From JACVRN01 sp035276685 (GTDB lineage Bacteria; Acidobacteriota; Blastocatellia; Pyrinomonadales; Pyrinomonadaceae), in the NCBI GenBank assembly GCA_035276685.1, contig DATELK010000212.1, positions 1-64,000 on the forward strand: a DNA stretch of 64,000 nucleotides, read 5' to 3'. Below the pieces are notes generated by a model that saw nothing but the letters and a program-made list of their open reading frames with translations, did not search any database and was not told the origin of the DNA. Positions within the stretch are counted from its first letter, which is position 1, and each line of letters begins with the position of its first letter. Below, piece after piece: positions 27,059-35,079 of this stretch. A program made the position numbers and the translations under genes.

Positions 27059-28978
27059 ATGTTAAAAATAGCCCTGGCTAACATGCCCTTCGCGACACTG
27101 GAATCGCCATCCCTTGGCCTTACCCAGATTAAGGCGGCCCTGGACGTTCATCCGGTGGGCAAGGACTGCGTTAGCGAAATCCACTATCTGAATCAGGACT
27201 TCGCCCACTACATGGGGATGCGTCTCTACCAGTTCATGAGTAAGACGGGCGACGCCACTCACTCCGGCATAGGCGACTGGTTCTTCCGGCAGGCCGCCTT
27301 CCCAGACGAGCCTGACAACGCGGACATCTACTTTCGCCGCTTCTTCCCCGTCTTCAACGAAGAGGTCAAAAAGGTCAAGGCCGAGATAGAAGAGAAGCGC
27401 GCGGGGCTCGACGCCTACTTCGACGAGCTAATCACGAAGCACGGCTTTGACAAGGCGGACGTCATAGGCCTCGCCTCCATGTTCTCTCAGAACGTGGGCT
27501 GCTTCGCGCTGGCCAGAAAGATAAGGGAGCGGAACCCGCAGGCGATAATAGTCATGGGCGGCGCGAACTGCGAGTCACCTATGGGGCAGGAGATAATCAA
27601 GCAGATACGGCAGGTGGACTACGTCTTCTCCGGGCCCGCTTTGAAGAGCTTCCCGGCATTTATAGAGGCTATAAACGCGGGCGAGCGCGAGCGCTGCGAG
27701 AAGATAAAGGGAGTCTTCACGAGAGACAACGTGACTAATCCTCCCTCTATCATAGGCGACGAGATGGACATCAACGCCGAAATGGGCATTGACTTCCAGC
27801 CCTTCCTGGATTCTGTCAAAGCCAACTTCCCCAATAATGAAGTCAGGCCGCTTCTGATATTCGAGACCTCTCGCGGCTGCTGGTGGGGAGAGAAGGCGCA
27901 CTGCACCTTCTGCGGCCTGAACGGCCTGACGATGAACTTCCGCGCCATGCGTCCCGAAAAGGCCATAGACCTTTTCCAGTCCCTCTTTCGTCATTCGGCA
28001 GACGCCCCGCACATGATGTGCACGGACAACATCATGCCCACGAACTACCCGACGGAGGTCTTCCCCTATCTTAATCCTCCGGCGAACGCCAGCATCTTCT
28101 ACGAGGTCAAAGCAGATTTGACGCCCGAAGAGATGCAGTCGCTTTCCAAAGCTCGCGTCAAACTCGTGCAGCCCGGCATAGAGGCTCTTTCCACCTCGAC
28201 ATTGAAGCTCATGAAGAAGGGAACCAGCGCCTTTCAGAACCTCGCGTTTCTGAAGAACTGCCTTCTCTATGACCTGTACCCCAGCTGGAACCTGCTCGTG
28301 GGTTTCCCCGGCGAGGACGAAGAGGTTTATCGCAAGTACACCGAAGACATCCCGTTGCTCCTGCATCTGCCGCCCGCCGTCACCGTTGGGCGCGTGATGT
28401 TCGACCGCTACAGCCCCTACTTTAACGAGGCGGAGAAGTACGGCCTGCACTTGCAGCCCTCGGACTACTACACGCTGATTTACCCGTACTCGAAGGAGAC
28501 GGTTGAGAACCTCGCCTATCACTTCGTAGACGCCAACTCGGGCGCGAAGTACATACACGGCATGATTAAGTGGATAGGCAAGCTGCGCGAGATGCTGGCC
28601 ATGTGGCAGAGCCGCTGGCACACGAAAGACCCCTACGGCCAGCCGCAGCTTTACCTTCAGGAGAACGGCCACCTTACCGTCTTCGATTCGCGCGGGCAGG
28701 AGCCGGTCGAGCACACTATAAGCGCGCTCAGCAGGCAGATTCTGGGAGCGCTGGATAAGCCCAAGAGAGTCTCGCAGCTTGCCAAGGAGATGACGGACAT
28801 TCCCGTCTCAGACCTCGCGGGTGAAGTCGACCTGCTCAAGGAAAAGGGGCTCGTCTTTCAGGAAGGCGATAGATACCTGAGCCTTGTCATGCCGAGGCGT
28901 CTCGCGCGCTCATCAGTCAACATCACGGTGGACGACGACGACAACACGGTGATTGAAGACGTGAGCGAAAAAGTTTAA
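27059..28978 (+). CDS. Cobalamin-type radical SAM RiPP maturase, paralogue 2
   Basis: 639 aa, same architecture as paralogue 1: B12-binding-like half (IIVMGGANCESPMGQEI), cluster Cys at 274, 282 and 285 in RGCWWGEKAHCTFCG, and the shared CTDNIMPTNYPTE and STLKLMKKG segments. The start is supported by AGGAGA at 27044-27049. Its C-terminal domain (HTISALSRQILGALDKP) is distinct from those of paralogues 1, 4 and 5. The Asp-rich tail (VDDDDNTVIED) is unique among the six. A 93-base gap without a gene precedes it. Divergence in the C-terminal domain hints at a different substrate or site preference, though this is inference. Confidence 0.9.
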   Translation: MLKIALANMPFATLESPSLGLTQIKAALDVHPVGKDCVSEIHYLNQDFAHYMGMRLYQFMSKTGDATHSGIGDWFFRQAAFPDEPDNADIYFRRFFPVFNEEVKKVKAEIEEKRAGLDAYFDELITKHGFDKADVIGLASMFSQNVGCFALARKIRERNPQAIIVMGGANCESPMGQEIIKQIRQVDYVFSGPALKSFPAFIEAINAGERERCEKIKGVFTRDNVTNPPSIIGDEMDINAEMGIDFQPFLDSVKANFPNNEVRPLLIFETSRGCWWGEKAHCTFCGLNGLTMNFRAMRPEKAIDLFQSLFRHSADAPHMMCTDNIMPTNYPTEVFPYLNPPANASIFYEVKADLTPEEMQSLSKARVKLVQPGIEALSTSTLKLMKKGTSAFQNLAFLKNCLLYDLYPSWNLLVGFPGEDEEVYRKYTEDIPLLLHLPPAVTVGRVMFDRYSPYFNEAEKYGLHLQPSDYYTLIYPYSKETVENLAYHFVDANSGAKYIHGMIKWIGKLREMLAMWQSRWHTKDPYGQPQLYLQENGHLTVFDSRGQEPVEHTISALSRQILGALDKPKRVSQLAKEMTDIPVSDLAGEVDLLKEKGLVFQEGDRYLSLVMPRRLARSSVNITVDDDDNTVIEDVSEKV

Positions 28979-29122
28979 ATGGAGATTTAGATTTAAGCCC
29001 AGCCCCTCAAGACTTCGGAAAAAGTCTATAACTACCTCTCTATCGTGGTCTCTAATTGAAGCCTGTCCGCCCAGAACCGGCTCGCGTCAACGAAAGTAAA
29101 CCAACAGAGTGGAGGCAGTTAA

Positions 29123-31054
29123 ATGTTCAGGGTCAGCTTGGTCAGTATGCCGTTCGCAGCAGTTGAAACCCCTTCCATGGGACTGACGCAGCTCAGGGCA
29201 GTTCTGGAGCGTCGCTTTGGTCAGAGCATCCGTGTGGACGAAGTCATCTATGCCAATCAGGACTTCAGCCGCTTCCTGGGGCTAGACCTTTATCAGTTAA
29301 TCTCCAACTCCGCCGAAGGGATGAACGCGGGCATGGGCGACTGGTTCTTCCGGCACGCCGCCTTTCCCAACCTGCCTGACAACTCTGAGCTTTATTACCG
29401 GCGGTACTTTCCGATGATGACAAAGGAACTGGGCGAAGCCACGCTGAAGATAGAAGAGAAGCGCGAGGGGCTCGACGAGTACCTTGGGGAGATTGTCGAT
29501 AAGTACCGTCTGGACGAGGCTGATGTAGTCGGGCTCACTTCCGTCTTCTCTCAGAGCGTAGGCTGTCTCTCGCTGGCCAGAAAGATAAAGGAGCGGAACC
29601 CGCAGGTGACGGTCGTGATGGGCGGGCCTAACTGCGACTCTCCGATGGGAGAAGAGTACATCAAGCATGCAGAGCAGCTAGATTACGTCTTCTCCGGCCC
29701 CGCTCTGAAAAGCTTCCCCGAGTTTATACAGCACTGCGTTGACGAAGAGCGAGAGCGGTGCGAGCAGATAAAGGGAGTCTTCAGCCGGAAGAATTTCACG
29801 AGTCCCGTCTCAATCGTCGGCGAAGACGCGGACATCAACGACCTGCTTCACCTTGACTACGACTCTTTCCTGAAGACTTCCAGAGAAAACTTTCCGGACG
29901 GAGAGGTCGAGACCTACCTGATATTCGAGACCTCTCGCGGTTGCTGGTGGGGAGAGAAGGCGCACTGCACCTTCTGCGGGATAAACGAGCTGGCGATGGG
30001 CTACAGGGCGATGCGTCCCGAAAAGGCCGTCGAATATATCAACACGATGCTGGAACGTTACGGCCCCGAATGCTCAAACTTTGAGTGCGTGGACTACATC
30101 ATGCCCGCGAACTACCCTGTGGAAGTCTTCCCGCACCTGAACACGACTTCCGACATAAACCTCTTCTATGAAGTCAAGGCAGACCTGACGGCGGAAGACA
30201 TGGAGCAGATGTCGAAGGCGCGCATCAAGATGATTCAGCCCGGCATAGAGTCGCTTTCGACTCCGACCTTGAAGCTGATGAAGAAGGGCACGACAGCTTT
30301 CCAGAATCTAGCGTTTCTCAAAAACTGTCTGCTCTACGACCTCTCGCCGCGTTGGAACCTGCTCGTAGGCTTCCCCGGCGAAGAAGAGAGCGTTTACCAC
30401 AAATACATGGAAGACCTGCCGCTGCTGGTTCATCTTCCGCCGCCGGGCGCTATGGCCAAGGTTCAGTTCCACAGGTACAGCCCCTACTTCATGGAGGCCG
30501 AAAGGTACGGCCTGCAACTGCGCCCCTCGGATTTCTATCCGCTGACCTATCCCTTCAGCCAGGAGACACTCGCCCGGCTCGCCTATCACCACGTAGACAG
30601 CAACTTCAAGGCCGGGTACATACACACGATGATTAAGTGGATTGTGCAGGTCGGTGAGCTTGCCACGCGCTGGCAGAAGCTCTGGAAGACAGACGGCACG
30701 GAGCGTCCAAGGCTCTTCGTGAAGGAGCGCGACGGCCAGAAATTCGTCCACGACACGCGCGCGGGAGAGCTGATAGAGCACCCCTTGAGCCTGACTGCGG
30801 CGCTCGTGCTTGAGCGCCTGCACAAACCAAAGAGAGTCTCGCAGCTTGCCAAAGAGATAGAGGGCGCGGCTCTCGCAGAGCTTGAGGACGAGGTTCAGAG
30901 GCTACGCGAGCGCGGGCTGCTGTTTCAGGAGGGAGACCGATTCCTCGCGCTTCCTCTTCCCAGAGAAACCTTCGACTTCTCCGTTGACCAGTACATGCCT
31001 GACATACAGCAGCTCGTCTCTCATCAGGATGAGCTAAGTAGAGCTGAGCTATAA
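29123..31054 (+). CDS. Cobalamin-type radical SAM RiPP maturase, paralogue 3 (divergent)
   Basis: 643 aa. Cluster Cys are at 274, 282 and 285. Residues around the active centre differ from all five paralogues: CTFCGINELAMG instead of CTFCGLNG, CVDYIMPANYP instead of D-N-IMPTNYP, and STPTLKLMKKG instead of STSTLKLMKKG. B12-region features (VVMGGPNCDSPMGEEY) pair it with paralogue 4. GGAGG lies a few bases before the ATG. The preceding 144-base gap holds a small AGACTT/AAGTCT hairpin (29010-29027) and no gene. The altered residues could mean a different target or loss of activity. Confidence 0.88.
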   Translation: MFRVSLVSMPFAAVETPSMGLTQLRAVLERRFGQSIRVDEVIYANQDFSRFLGLDLYQLISNSAEGMNAGMGDWFFRHAAFPNLPDNSELYYRRYFPMMTKELGEATLKIEEKREGLDEYLGEIVDKYRLDEADVVGLTSVFSQSVGCLSLARKIKERNPQVTVVMGGPNCDSPMGEEYIKHAEQLDYVFSGPALKSFPEFIQHCVDEERERCEQIKGVFSRKNFTSPVSIVGEDADINDLLHLDYDSFLKTSRENFPDGEVETYLIFETSRGCWWGEKAHCTFCGINELAMGYRAMRPEKAVEYINTMLERYGPECSNFECVDYIMPANYPVEVFPHLNTTSDINLFYEVKADLTAEDMEQMSKARIKMIQPGIESLSTPTLKLMKKGTTAFQNLAFLKNCLLYDLSPRWNLLVGFPGEEESVYHKYMEDLPLLVHLPPPGAMAKVQFHRYSPYFMEAERYGLQLRPSDFYPLTYPFSQETLARLAYHHVDSNFKAGYIHTMIKWIVQVGELATRWQKLWKTDGTERPRLFVKERDGQKFVHDTRAGELIEHPLSLTAALVLERLHKPKRVSQLAKEIEGAALAELEDEVQRLRERGLLFQEGDRFLALPLPRETFDFSVDQYMPDIQQLVSHQDELSRAEL

Positions 31055-31134
31055 AGCGCGCTCGAATACCCCGAAAAAAGTCCGTCGAATCCACTCGCAT
31101 CAACGGCAACAAACTTACAGTGGAGGCCAGTTAA

Positions 31135-33039
31135 ATGTTTAAGGTTAGTTTAATCAACATGCCCTTCGCCGCACTCGAACCACCTTCCATAGGTCTGACG
31201 CAGATCAGGGCGGCAATCAAGAGCTATTTCGGCGACAGCATCTCTGTCAGCGAAGTCCTCTACGCCAATCAGGACTTCAGCCACTTCCTGGGGCTGGAGC
31301 TATACCAGTTCCTCTGCAAGTCTGCCGAGGCCATGAACGCAGGCATAGGCGACTGGTTCTTCCGGCAGGTGGCCTTCCCGAATCTGCCTGACAACTCAGA
31401 GCTTTATTATCGCCGCTACTTTCCGATGATGACGAAAGAGCTGAAAGAGATGCAGCAGCAGATAGAGGAGAAGCGAGAGGGGCTCGACTCCTATCTGGGA
31501 GAGCTGGTGGAGAGATACGAGCTTGACACGGCGAACGTCGTAGGATTGACCTCCATGTTCTCGCAGAGCGTAGGGTGCCTTGCCCTGGCGAGGAAGATAA
31601 AAGAGAAGAACCCGGAAGTAGTGATAGTGATGGGCGGGGCCAACTGCGACTCTCCTATGGGAGAAGAGTACATCAAGCACGCAGCGCAGCTCGATTACGT
31701 CTTCTCCGGCCCGGCACTCAAGAGCTTCCCCGCCTTCCTAGAAGCGTTGATGGCGGGAGAACAAGAGAAGTGCGACCACATCAAGGGAGTCTTCAGCAAG
31801 AAGAACGTCCTGAATCCTCCGTCCATAGTGGGCGAAGAGATGGACATCAACACGCTGCTCGACCTCGACTACGACTACTTCATGCGGACTTTCAGGAGCA
31901 ACTTCCCGAACCGGGAGCTGACGCCCTACCTGATGTTCGAGACCTCTCGCGGCTGTTGGTGGGGAGAGAAGGCGCACTGCACCTTCTGCGGCCTGAATGG
32001 TCTCACCATGAACTACAGGGCGATGCGAGCCGACAGGGCCGTTGAGTATATGAATACATTGATGGAGCAATACTACCCCGCCTGCAACGATTTTGAGTGC
32101 GTGGACAACATCATGCCTACGAACTATCCGGCCGAAGTCTTCCCGTACCTGAACACGCCTTCGGACGCGCACATCTTCTACGAGGTCAAGGCAGATTTGA
32201 CGGCAGACGAGATGGAGCTGATGTCGAAGGCTCGCGTCAAGGCCATACAGCCGGGAATAGAAGCTCTTTCAACTTCGACGCTCAAGCTGATGAAGAAGGG
32301 GACGACAGCTTTTCAGAATCTAGCGTTTCTCAAAAACTGTCTGCTCTACGACCTGACGCCTAGGTGGAACATCCTCGTAGGCTTCCCCGGCGAGGAAGAG
32401 AGCGTTTACGAGAAGTACATGGCGGATTTGCCGCTGCTGTTTCATCTCCCGCCGCCGGGCGCGCTTGCCAAAGTCCAGTTCGACCGCTTCAGCCCTTACT
32501 TTAACGAGGCTGAGAAGTACGGCCTGCACTTGCAGCCCTCGGACTACTACACGCTGATTTACCCGTTCGGCAAAGAATCACTCTGGAACATCGCCTATCA
32601 CTTCGTGGACAGCAACTTCAAGGCCGAGTACATACACACGATGATTAAGTGGATTGTGCAGGTTGGTGAGCTAGCGGCCAAGTGGCAGAAGCTGTGGAAG
32701 GCCGCGGACGCAGACCTGCCGAAGCTCTACGTCAAAGAGAACGGAAACGGGCCGGTGGTCTACGACACCAGACAGGGCGAAGTCATAGAGCATCCTTTGC
32801 ACACCACACGCAAGCAGATGCTGGAATTGCTGCACAAGCCGAAGAGAGTCTCCCAGCTTGCTAAAGAGATGGAGGGAATCTCAGCCGAAGAGATAAGCCG
32901 TGAGATGGAGTGGTTCAAGGAGCGAGGCCTAGTCTTCTTCGAAGGCGACCGCTTTCTAGCTCTGCCTTTGCCCAGGGCCACGACCGAGCTGTCCGTGGAA
33001 GAATACGTGCCGGACATACAGCAGCTCGTCCTGAAATAG
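31135..33039 (+). CDS. Cobalamin-type radical SAM RiPP maturase, paralogue 4 (mosaic)
   Basis: 634 aa, cluster Cys 274, 282 and 285. The protein reads as a patchwork of its neighbours. The N-terminal third follows paralogue 3 (SELYYRRYFPMMTKEL, MGEEYIKHA). About residues 458-480 follow paralogue 2 (FNEAEKYGLHLQPSDYYTL). The next stretch again follows paralogue 3 (SNFKA, IHTMIKWIVQVGEL). The last 110 residues follow paralogues 1 and 5 (KENGNGPVVYDTRQGE, EISREMEWFKERGL). Even the ribosome-binding region and upstream 45 bases resemble those of paralogue 3. Tandem duplication followed by gene conversion is the simplest explanation. All visible catalytic residues are kept. Confidence 0.9.
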   Translation: MFKVSLINMPFAALEPPSIGLTQIRAAIKSYFGDSISVSEVLYANQDFSHFLGLELYQFLCKSAEAMNAGIGDWFFRQVAFPNLPDNSELYYRRYFPMMTKELKEMQQQIEEKREGLDSYLGELVERYELDTANVVGLTSMFSQSVGCLALARKIKEKNPEVVIVMGGANCDSPMGEEYIKHAAQLDYVFSGPALKSFPAFLEALMAGEQEKCDHIKGVFSKKNVLNPPSIVGEEMDINTLLDLDYDYFMRTFRSNFPNRELTPYLMFETSRGCWWGEKAHCTFCGLNGLTMNYRAMRADRAVEYMNTLMEQYYPACNDFECVDNIMPTNYPAEVFPYLNTPSDAHIFYEVKADLTADEMELMSKARVKAIQPGIEALSTSTLKLMKKGTTAFQNLAFLKNCLLYDLTPRWNILVGFPGEEESVYEKYMADLPLLFHLPPPGALAKVQFDRFSPYFNEAEKYGLHLQPSDYYTLIYPFGKESLWNIAYHFVDSNFKAEYIHTMIKWIVQVGELAAKWQKLWKAADADLPKLYVKENGNGPVVYDTRQGEVIEHPLHTTRKQMLELLHKPKRVSQLAKEMEGISAEEISREMEWFKERGLVFFEGDRFLALPLPRATTELSVEEYVPDIQQLVLK

Positions 33040-33101
33040 TCAAACCAGCAAACCCCTCGCGCTACCCGTCTACCCCAATCTTTCGAGTCGGAGATATTCA
33101 C

Positions 33102-34985
33102 ATGTTGAAAGTCTCTTTTATCAATATGCCCTTTGCCTCGCTCGAATCCCCTTCGCTGGGCCTAACGCAGCTGAAGTCCGTCATGGACAGCCAGTTTCAG
33201 GGGCGCGTCCGTGTAGAGGAAGTGATGTATCTGAATCAGGACTTCGGCCACTACATAGGCATCAGCCTCTACCAGTACATGAGCAAGTCGGGTGAAGCCT
33301 CTCACTCTGGCCTAGGCGACTGGTTCTTCCGGCAGGTGGCTTTCCCGGAGCTTGAGGACAATTCTGAAATCTACTTCCGCCGCTACTTCCCCATGCTCAA
33401 GGGCGAGGTCAAGGAGACTATGGCGGTCGTTAAAGAGAAGCGCGCCGGGCTTGCCGCCTACCTGGACGAGCTGATTGACAAGTACGCGCTGGATGAGATG
33501 GACATAGTCGGCTTCACCTCCATGTTCTGGCAGAACGTGGGCTGCTTCGCGCTCGCCAGAAAGATAAAGGAGCGCAGCCCCAAGACGCTCATAGTCATGG
33601 GCGGGGCCAACTGCGAGTCTCCTATGGGGCAGGAGATAATCAAGCACGTACGCCACGTTGATTACGTCTTCTCCGGGCCTGCGCTCAGAAGCTTCCCCGC
33701 GTTTGTCGAGGCGATGCTGGACGGCGAGATGCAGAGGTGCGAGAAGATAAAGGGAGTCTTCACGAGAGACAACGTGACTAATCCTCCTTCCATCATCGGC
33801 GACGAGGTGGACATCAACTCCGTCGTAGAGCTTGATTACGACTCCTTCCTGGGAGACATCAAAAACAACTTTCCTAAGAAAGAGGTCTACCCATACCTGA
33901 TGTTCGAGACTTCGCGCGGGTGCTGGTGGGGACAAAAGGCGCACTGCACCTTCTGCGGCTTGAACGGTCTAACGATGAGCTACAGGTCTATGCAGCCGGA
34001 CAAGGCCGTGGAGCACATCAACACCTTGCTCAACAAGTACGGCCCTGACTGCGACCGCTTCGAGTGCGTGGACAACATCATGCCCACGAACTATCCGACG
34101 GAGGTCTTCCCGTATCTGAGCGCGCCCTCGAACACCAGCATCTTCTACGAGGTCAAGGCCGATTTAACCTCGGAAGAGATGGCCGCTCTCTCAAGGGCGC
34201 ACATTAAGACGATTCAGCCCGGCATAGAGGCTCTGTCAACTTCGACCTTGAAGCTGATGAAGAAGGGGACGACCGCTTTCCAGAATCTGGCCTTCCTGAA
34301 GAACGCGCTCCTTCACGACATTCTGCCCGTCTGGAACATACTCGTAGGCTTTCCGGGCGAGGAAGAAGAGGTTTATAGAAAGTACACGGAAGACCTGCCG
34401 CTGCTTGTACATCTTCCGCCGCCGAACGCGCTCTTACAGGTGCAGTTCGACCGCTACAGCCCGTACTTTACGCAGGCGGAGCAGTACGGCCTGCAACTGC
34501 GCCCCTATGATTACTACACGCTGACCTATCCCTTCGGCAAAGAGTCTCTCTCGAACCTGGCCTATCACTTCGTGGACGGCAATCCGGCCGCCCCTTACGT
34601 GCAGCTGCTCGTGAAGTGGATAGTGAAGCTCAGAGACCTGGTCATACATTGGAAGAGCTGCTGGGAAGGTAAAGACGAGAGCCAGCTGCCGAAGCTCTAC
34701 ATCAAGGAGAGCGACCGCATCGTCTACGACACGCGCCAGGGAGAAGCTATTGAGCATCCCTTGAACGACACGCGCAGGCAGATGCTGGAATTGCTGCACA
34801 AGCCGAAGAGAGTCTCGCAGCTTGCTAAAGAGATGACGGAAGTGCCCGTGGAAGAGATAAGCAGAGAGATGGAATGGTTCAAGGAGAGAAGCCTCGTCTT
34901 CTTCGAGGGCGACCGCTTCCTTGCTCTTCCTCTCCCTAGAGATACTTCGGGACTCTCTTCAACCTTCTTCGACATACAGCTGTAG
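33102..34985 (+). CDS. Cobalamin-type radical SAM RiPP maturase, paralogue 5
   Basis: 627 aa. The reading frame is open upstream into paralogue 4, but ATG 33102 is chosen because GGAGA lies about 6 bases before it and the MLKVSFINMPFA start lines up with all paralogues. Cluster Cys are 274, 282 and 285 in RGCWWGQKAHCTFCG; Gln replaces the Glu of paralogues 1-4, as in the distant paralogue 6. The B12-like region reads LIVMGGANCESPMGQEI. The C-terminal domain is nearly the same as that of paralogue 1 at DNA level. It is the last gene of the inserted block, followed by a strong hairpin and then the NRPS gene. Confidence 0.9.
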   Translation: MLKVSFINMPFASLESPSLGLTQLKSVMDSQFQGRVRVEEVMYLNQDFGHYIGISLYQYMSKSGEASHSGLGDWFFRQVAFPELEDNSEIYFRRYFPMLKGEVKETMAVVKEKRAGLAAYLDELIDKYALDEMDIVGFTSMFWQNVGCFALARKIKERSPKTLIVMGGANCESPMGQEIIKHVRHVDYVFSGPALRSFPAFVEAMLDGEMQRCEKIKGVFTRDNVTNPPSIIGDEVDINSVVELDYDSFLGDIKNNFPKKEVYPYLMFETSRGCWWGQKAHCTFCGLNGLTMSYRSMQPDKAVEHINTLLNKYGPDCDRFECVDNIMPTNYPTEVFPYLSAPSNTSIFYEVKADLTSEEMAALSRAHIKTIQPGIEALSTSTLKLMKKGTTAFQNLAFLKNALLHDILPVWNILVGFPGEEEEVYRKYTEDLPLLVHLPPPNALLQVQFDRYSPYFTQAEQYGLQLRPYDYYTLTYPFGKESLSNLAYHFVDGNPAAPYVQLLVKWIVKLRDLVIHWKSCWEGKDESQLPKLYIKESDRIVYDTRQGEAIEHPLNDTRRQMLELLHKPKRVSQLAKEMTEVPVEEISREMEWFKERSLVFFEGDRFLALPLPRDTSGLSSTFFDIQL

Positions 34986-34999
34986 ACGCACCCAGGCTT

Positions 35000-35046
35000 C
35001 CCGCCGAAGAAGGCGGGGACGAAAAACTCCTTTTCGAGGCCCCGCC
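35000..35046 (+). terminator. Terminator/attenuator-like structure with two exclusive stems
   Basis: GGCGGGG (35012-35018) can pair with CCCCGCC (35040-35046), extended by an inner CGAAAA/TTTTCG stem (35020-35025 with 35031-35036). Alternatively its GGCGGG can pair with CCCGCC at 35000-35005. The two folds exclude each other. CCCAAACCCCCTTTT follows. The position, exactly between the radical SAM block and the NRPS gene, suits an internal terminator or attenuator that a processive antiterminator would have to override. Confidence 0.5.
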
Positions 35047-35079
35047 TCCCAAACCCCCTTTTACTGATGAGGATTAATC

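Noticed and set aside
27575..28714. 379-codon antisense frame inside radical SAM paralogue 2
   Set aside because: Same reason; the sense frame has the cluster motif and conserved family features.
32910..33101. Longer version of radical SAM paralogue 5 overlapping paralogue 4
   Set aside because: The extra 64 residues have no counterpart in the other five copies; ATG 33102 has its own ribosome-binding site.
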